Shown here piece by piece: positions 59,787 to 64,000 of a stretch of DNA of 64,000 bases (the first letter of the stretch is position 1; each line of letters opens with the position of its first letter). The position numbers and the translations under genes were made by a program. The stretch is from Anaerolineae bacterium (GTDB lineage: Bacteria > Chloroflexota > Anaerolineae > Aggregatilineales > Phototrophicaceae), in assembly GCA_022825675.1 (NCBI GenBank), contig JAJDWK010000094.1:62001-126000 (forward strand). Reading direction: 5' to 3'. The notes beneath the pieces were generated by a model that did not search any database, was not told where the DNA came from, and worked only from the letters and a program-made list of their open reading frames with translations.

Positions 59787-61850
59787 CTAGTTGGATTCGG
59801 CTTCCACCGCTTTGATGATGTCCTCTTGCACATGCGTCGGCACGCGGTCATAGCGGTTGAAATCCATGGCATAGATGCCGCGCCCGCCAGTCATCGAGCG
59901 CAAATCGTTGCCATAACGCAGCATCTCCGCCAGCGGGACTTCCGCCGTGACGATGCTTTTTATGCCGATGGTGTCCATGCCCTGCACACGGCCGCGGCGG
60001 GTGTTGAGGTCGCTCATTATGTCGCCCATCATCGTCTCGGGCACGGTGATGCGCACATCCATAATCGGCTCCAGCAGCACGGGTTTGGCTTTGCGGAAGG
60101 CGGCGCGGAAGGCTTCCCGTCCGGCAATTTGGAAGGCAATGTCCTTGGAATCGACGGGGTGTTCTTTGCCATCAAATACATTGACCTTAACCCGCTCCAC
60201 CGGGAAGCCGGCAATGACGCCATCGGGCAGAACCGCGCGGATGCCCTTTTCGGTCGAGGCGACAAATTGCTGGGAGATGGCGCCACCGAAGACCGAAGAT
60301 TCAAATTCAAAGGCTTCTGGCGTCGGCTCCACCTTGAGGTCCACCCGTCCGTATTGCCCGGCGCCGCCAGTCTGTTTTTTGTGCGTGTAGCTCGATTCCG
60401 CGTCAGCGGTAATCGTCTCGCGGTAAGGCACTTTGGGCATATCGGTATCGATATTGACGCCGAGGGATTCCGCCCGTTTAAGCATTACATCGAGATGAAT
60501 CTGCCCCATGCCTTCAAGCACAGTTTGGCGGGTATCGCCATCTTGACGCCAGCGCAATGTCGGGTCGGCATCGCAGAGGTTGCTGAGAGTGGGACCCATC
60601 TTGGCGCTGTCGGCTTGCGCCCGCGGGCGCACCGCCAGCATATACAAGGGCGCGGGAAATTCGGGAGCGGTCACGCGCACTTCGGTATCGGTATCGACGA
60701 AGGTATCGCCGGTTTTGGTGGCGCTGAGCTTGGCGACCACGCCGATATCGCCGGCGTGAAGTTTCGCCACTGGCAACTGCTCTTTGCCGCGCATCACAAA
60801 CAGGGAGTTGAAGCGCTCCATCGCGCCGCTGTTGGCGTTGAGGTTGCGCCCATCGCTGGAGATTGTGCCGGAAAATACGCGGAAGTAATTCAAAGTGCCG
60901 ACATAGCGGTCGTTGATGGTCTTGAAGACATAGGCAACCAGCGGGTCGGCATCGCTGTGCGGCGGCGTCAGCAATGCCGCCTCATCCCCCCGCGTGACTT
61001 TGACGCGCCGCTCGGCTGGCGAGGAAGTGTAGTGCATCAGCGCTTCCAACAGGGGGATCGTGCCGATGTTCTTGGTGGCGGAGGTGGCGAAGACGGGCAC
61101 GGTCTTCAGCTCGGGCGAGCGCGAGGCTTTGCGCAAGCCCTCGCGTATTTCGTCAAAGCTGAGCGTCTCTTCTTCAAAATACTTCTCAAGCAGCTCGTCA
61201 TCGGCTTCCGCCGCCGCTTCCAGGAGTTCCATGTGCGCCGCTTCTACATCATCGGCATAGTCCGCCGGCAGGTCAGCGCGGTCAGCGCCAGCCTCATAAT
61301 AGGCTTTTTGCGTCAGGGCATTGGCAACACCCTTGAAATCCGACTCCGCCCCTATCGGCAGCATGACGGGGATGAACTTGTAATCGTCAAACTGCAGTCG
61401 CAACTGCTCAAGCGCAGCATCGAAATCGACATTTTCGCGGTCCATCTTGTTGATGACAACGATAATCGGCTGTTCGCTGGCGCGGGCATATTCCCAAGCC
61501 AGCTCGGTGCCAACTTCGACGCCAGACACGGCGTCAACCACCACCACCACCGAATCCGCCGCCAAAATCGAATTCCGCAGCTCGCCTTGGAAATCGGTGA
61601 AGCCGGGCGTATCCAGCACATTTATCTTGACATCGTTGAACTCAACTGGCGCCAAGGAGGTGGACAGGGACAAGCCGCGCTCGCGCTCTTCATCGTCCCA
61701 ATCGGAAATCATATTCTTTTCCGAGATGTTGCCCATGCGGGTGCTGGCGCCAGTGCTATACAGCAGCGCCTCCACCAACGATGTTTTGCCGCAGCCTTGA
61801 TGCCCGACCAAGGCGACATTGCGGATATTTTCCGTTTGATATTCCTTCAT
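59787..61850 (-). CDS. Elongation factor G-like GTPase
   Basis: 687 residues, all five EF-G domains. GTPase motifs: GHQGCGKT (16-23, where true EF-G has AHIDAGKT), DTPGF and NKMD; switch I reads ERERGLSLSTS instead of ERERGITIxxA. The later IHLDVMLKRAE, KKQTGGAGQYGRV and domain IV-V regions are intact. This is the EF-G-like class of uncertain role; related proteins act in ribosome release or as paralogues of EF-G. ATG at 61850 follows AGGGATGA, with a strong promoter at 61934-61962. tuf and rpsL are not nearby, which also argues against the main EF-G. Confidence 0.93.
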   Translation of the reverse strand: MKEYQTENIRNVALVGHQGCGKTSLVEALLYSTGASTRMGNISEKNMISDWDDEERERGLSLSTSLAPVEFNDVKINVLDTPGFTDFQGELRNSILAADSVVVVVDAVSGVEVGTELAWEYARASEQPIIVVINKMDRENVDFDAALEQLRLQFDDYKFIPVMLPIGAESDFKGVANALTQKAYYEAGADRADLPADYADDVEAAHMELLEAAAEADDELLEKYFEEETLSFDEIREGLRKASRSPELKTVPVFATSATKNIGTIPLLEALMHYTSSPAERRVKVTRGDEAALLTPPHSDADPLVAYVFKTINDRYVGTLNYFRVFSGTISSDGRNLNANSGAMERFNSLFVMRGKEQLPVAKLHAGDIGVVAKLSATKTGDTFVDTDTEVRVTAPEFPAPLYMLAVRPRAQADSAKMGPTLSNLCDADPTLRWRQDGDTRQTVLEGMGQIHLDVMLKRAESLGVNIDTDMPKVPYRETITADAESSYTHKKQTGGAGQYGRVDLKVEPTPEAFEFESSVFGGAISQQFVASTEKGIRAVLPDGVIAGFPVERVKVNVFDGKEHPVDSKDIAFQIAGREAFRAAFRKAKPVLLEPIMDVRITVPETMMGDIMSDLNTRRGRVQGMDTIGIKSIVTAEVPLAEMLRYGNDLRSMTGGRGIYAMDFNRYDRVPTHVQEDIIKAVEAESN

Positions 61851-61933
61851 AGTGATATCATCCCTAACAGAAGCCGCTACTGGCTCCCAGACTCTGACAA
61901 ATGGCGGCTGCTTTTGCGCCGCTGGCGCATAGA

Positions 61934-61962
61934 ATTGTATAGACGCGCGGCGAGATTGTCAA
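61934..61962 (-). promoter_or_regulatory. Strong promoter of the EF-G-like gene
   Basis: Minus strand: TTGACA (61962-61957), 17-base spacer, TACAAT (61939-61934). Confidence 0.9.
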
Positions 61963-61990
61963 AGTGCCATATCGCCGCTTTGAACTGTCT

Positions 61991-62019
61991 TTATCATGCT
62001 GACGCCGCTGATGTATACT
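61991..62019 (+). promoter_or_regulatory. Predicted promoter of the SGNH-fold gene
   Basis: TTATCA (61991-61996), 17-base spacer, TATACT (62014-62019). An ATG at 62027 is close to the expected start of transcription, so the ribosome-site start at 62087 is preferred. Confidence 0.6.
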
Positions 62020-62086
62020 CACGGCGATGCCGCTGCCGCTCGTTATCAGCGTTTATCAGCGAAGTTGGCGGCGACTGGGGAAACTG

Positions 62087-63352
62087 ATGTCCCGCAATGC
62101 CATCACAAATGCCATTCTCGTCATCAGCGCCATCCTGGTCTCGCTGATAGCATTGGAGGCGGCGCTGCGCCTGCTCGGCAGCGCTGATGCCGCAGGGCGT
62201 TTCACTTTGCTGAACTATCACTTGGAGCCGGCTGAGCTGCCGATACACGAGCTGCGCGGGCATATCGACGGCTATATCGCCAACAAAGACCGGGCGGTTG
62301 TGATATATGACAAAAACACGGGCTGGGCATTCCGTCCCGATTCACTGCGGCAGGCGGGCAGCTTCACGCTTAACAGCGCCGGTTTCCGCTCGCAGCGGGA
62401 CTATGCCCAAAACCCGCCCGCCGATACCCTGCGCATCGCGCTCTTCGGCGATTCTTTCACCGCCGGCGATGATGTCAGCGACGAAGAAGTTTGGGGCTAT
62501 TTGCTGGAGCGCAACTTACATGCCGCTGGCATCCGCGCCGAGGTGCTCAATTTCGGCGTTGGCGCCTATGGCATGGGGCAGGCATATCTGCGCTGGCAGC
62601 ACCTGGGCAAAAGCTTCGCGCCCGATATCGTACTATTTGGCTTGCAGCCCGAGAATCTCAAGCGGAATGTGAATGTATTCCGTCAACTGCTGCATCGCAG
62701 CGGTCCGCCATTTTCCAAACCGCGCTTCGCCTTGATAGACGATGAACTTCACTTGTTAAATGCGCCGACTATACCGCCCGAGCAGCTGCTGGATGTTTTC
62801 GAGAATTTCGGCGAGCACCCGCTGGCACCCTATGAATACTATTATCAGAGCCGCTTTAGCGCGGCGCGCTGGTGGTCAGGCAGCCGCTTGCTGAGCCTCG
62901 TCTTTGAAGCGCTGCGCGCGCATGATGAAGACCCCGGCGTCTACGCGGCGGGCAGCGAAGGCGGCGAGCTGGGCAAAGCGATAGTTGATGCTTTTGCGCA
63001 GGATGTTTTGGCAGCTGGTTCCGAGTTTGTTGTGTTGCATCTACCGCTGCAGCCTCATCTGACACGCTATTTCAGCGATCTGCCGCGCCCGCGCCCAATA
63101 TATGATTTCCTGCTCAAACACAGCCGCGCCGCCTATCACTACATCCCCTTTGAAGAATATCTTGATCCCAGCTATCTTGATGACGCCAATTGGAGCGCGA
63201 CCAAGCATTATGGACCGCCGCTGCATAGTGCGCTGGCGGATGTCGTCGCGGAGGAACTTGCCGCTTGCGTCAACAGTGGCGACTGCCGCTTGAAACGCTT
63301 CGCGGACCCCGCCGCCTTCATAAGCGCCGATGCCGCGCTCCCAGCGGGCTAG
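62087..63352 (+). CDS. Membrane-anchored SGNH-fold protein
   Basis: 421 residues. An N-terminal helix (about 6-30) anchors it in the membrane. ALFGDSFTAGDDV (near 120) is the SGNH block I with the nucleophile Ser, NFGVGAYGMGQAYL gives block II/III (Gly and Asn-like positions) and the C-terminal GPPLHSALAD holds the likely His. SGNH proteins are esterases or O-acyl transfer/removal enzymes of surface sugars. Exact substrate unknown. ATG at 62087 follows GGGGA and starts at the membrane helix. Confidence 0.75.
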   Translation: MSRNAITNAILVISAILVSLIALEAALRLLGSADAAGRFTLLNYHLEPAELPIHELRGHIDGYIANKDRAVVIYDKNTGWAFRPDSLRQAGSFTLNSAGFRSQRDYAQNPPADTLRIALFGDSFTAGDDVSDEEVWGYLLERNLHAAGIRAEVLNFGVGAYGMGQAYLRWQHLGKSFAPDIVLFGLQPENLKRNVNVFRQLLHRSGPPFSKPRFALIDDELHLLNAPTIPPEQLLDVFENFGEHPLAPYEYYYQSRFSAARWWSGSRLLSLVFEALRAHDEDPGVYAAGSEGGELGKAIVDAFAQDVLAAGSEFVVLHLPLQPHLTRYFSDLPRPRPIYDFLLKHSRAAYHYIPFEEYLDPSYLDDANWSATKHYGPPLHSALADVVAEELAACVNSGDCRLKRFADPAAFISADAALPAG

Positions 63353-63450
63353 CGCCAATGCCCGCGGCAGCGGTATATGCGCATAGCCGCGCATAGCCTG
63401 CCGTGATAGAATCGCGGCGATGCCGAAGAAATAAGGAGTCGCCCCCAGAA

Positions 63451-64000
63451 ATGACTGACAAAGACTTTCTCTTCCGCGGCGGTGTTGAGGAGTTGGACCC
63501 GGCAGTCGCCGAGCTTATCCGCCACGAGACGGCGCGCCAGCAAGAAAAGCTGATACTAATCCCGTCAGAAAGTACTGTGCCCCATGCGGTGCGTTCGGCG
63601 CTTGGCTCGGCATTTCACAATCTGTATGCCGAGGGCTATCCGCTGGAGAGCACGCGCCGCCTGCGCCAAAGCGAGCTTCTCGATTATGCGGCGCGGCTGA
63701 GCGAATATCGGCGCAATGCCGACCAGCGCTATTACAAAGGCACAGAATATGTCAACATTTTGGAGTCGCTGGCGCGGCGGCGGGCGGCGGAAGTCTTCGC
63801 CGCGAATGGCATTGCGGCGGCGGACCTCTTTGTGAATGTGCAGCCGCTTTCTGGCGCGCCGGCAAATAATGCCGTGTACAGCGCCCTGCTGGAGCATGGC
63901 GATACGGTCATGGGCATGGACCTGATTATGGGCGGGCATTTGACGCATGGCAGCCCGGTCAATCGCAGCGGCATCAATTATAAAATCGTCAGCTACACGG
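63451..64000 (+). CDS. glyA: Serine hydroxymethyltransferase (3' partial)
   Basis: 183 residues visible, cut by the right edge. LIPSESTVPHAV (near 36), YAEGYP (59-64), RYYKGTEYVNILE (93-105), VNVQPLSGAPANNAVY, and LIMGGHLTHGSPVNRSG are all SHMT motifs for serine-glycine one-carbon exchange. About 28 residues lie between YAEGYP and RYYKG, where usual SHMT have only one or two; this is an insertion next to the active site. The PLP lysine lies outside the window. The start has AAGGAG 13 bases upstream. Confidence 0.88.
   Translation, partial: MTDKDFLFRGGVEELDPAVAELIRHETARQQEKLILIPSESTVPHAVRSALGSAFHNLYAEGYPLESTRRLRQSELLDYAARLSEYRRNADQRYYKGTEYVNILESLARRRAAEVFAANGIAAADLFVNVQPLSGAPANNAVYSALLEHGDTVMGMDLIMGGHLTHGSPVNRSGINYKIVSYT

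Noticed and set aside
59826..62087. 753-codon open frame on the plus strand
   Set aside because: It is the antisense of the EF-G-like gene, a by-product of codon bias, with low-complexity His/Arg/Gly composition.
1..64000. tRNA or rRNA genes, insertion sequences, prophage
   Set aside because: None could be recognised; intergenic regions contain no tRNA-like cloverleaf segments, and no transposase- or integrase-like protein was seen.

Overview
The window is 64 kb of one continuous, gene-dense bacterial chromosome. By eye it is GC-rich, near 60%, with short intergenic gaps, many start/stop overlaps (ATGA, TGATG) and frequent GTG or TTG starts. The housekeeping genes (gatB, ssb, rpmF-fabD, rplJ-rplL, a GreA-type factor, ftsH, rsmG, dut, glyA) form one consistent background, with no phage, IS element, tRNA, rRNA or CRISPR array. 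The mix of a MurF-type ligase with its own membrane segments, a D-Ala ligase of the GSLALYLW subtype, TIGR03960-like radical SAM, YyaL, FtsH and EF-G-like proteins best fits a Chloroflexota bacterium, perhaps Anaerolineae-like. That placement is inference from protein resemblance, not from a marker phylogeny.

Layout. 1-9.7 kb: radical SAM protein (cut by the left edge), a hydrolase, MurF-like ligase, Ddl, a membrane glycosyltransferase, an RluB-type pseudouridine synthase, PlsC and an APH-fold kinase. 9.7-15.5 kb: a compact salvage operon for cell-wall amino sugars (MFS importer, NagZ, AmiE-like serine hydrolase, MurK/NagK-like kinase, MurQ). 15.5-19.8 kb, minus strand: crotonase, fabD, rpmF, EamA transporter, Nudix. 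20-24 kb: aminotransferase, gatB, ssb, SDR. 24-27 kb, minus: dut, mug-type glycosylase, MBL hydrolase, anchored secreted protein. 27-29 kb: tandem GNAT and an unknown protein.

28.8-31.5 kb, minus strand, holds the most unusual locus: three genes separated by 1-2 bases that encode a ubiquitin E2-like protein, a JAB/JAMM-domain protein and an E1/ThiF-like adenylyltransferase. No ubiquitin-like modifier gene is visible in or next to it. The JAB protein has Gln where the second zinc-binding His is expected, and its C-terminal half looks like a second, cysteine-less E2/RWD fold. This is the best candidate for a poorly described system.

31.8-35.6 kb: a complete Fe(III) ABC importer (substrate-binding protein, two-domain permease, ATPase). 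35.6-37.9 kb: an OmpR/HK two-component pair. 38-42.5 kb: acetyltransferase, MarR regulator, isocitrate/isopropylmalate-type dehydrogenase, secreted protein, rsmG. 42.5-44.5 kb: YciI-like protein, a bacterial translin homologue and a Memo-like protein. 44.5-49 kb: rplJ-rplL behind a strong promoter and an L10 leader, a sensor-kinase-like ATPase lacking its H-box histidine, a 2-hydroxyacid dehydrogenase and greA. 49-57.4 kb, minus: ECF sigma with a membrane anti-sigma, mgsA, GT4, a TPR lytic transglycosylase lipoprotein, an unknown protein and YyaL. 57.7-64 kb: ftsH, an EF-G-like GTPase, an SGNH-fold membrane protein and the first part of glyA.

A dispersed, imperfectly palindromic repeat (arms resembling CCACAGAGACACAGAGG and CTCGGTGTCCTCGGTGG) sits in at least five intergenic gaps. 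Several sigma70-type promoters and perfect-stem terminators can be read directly.
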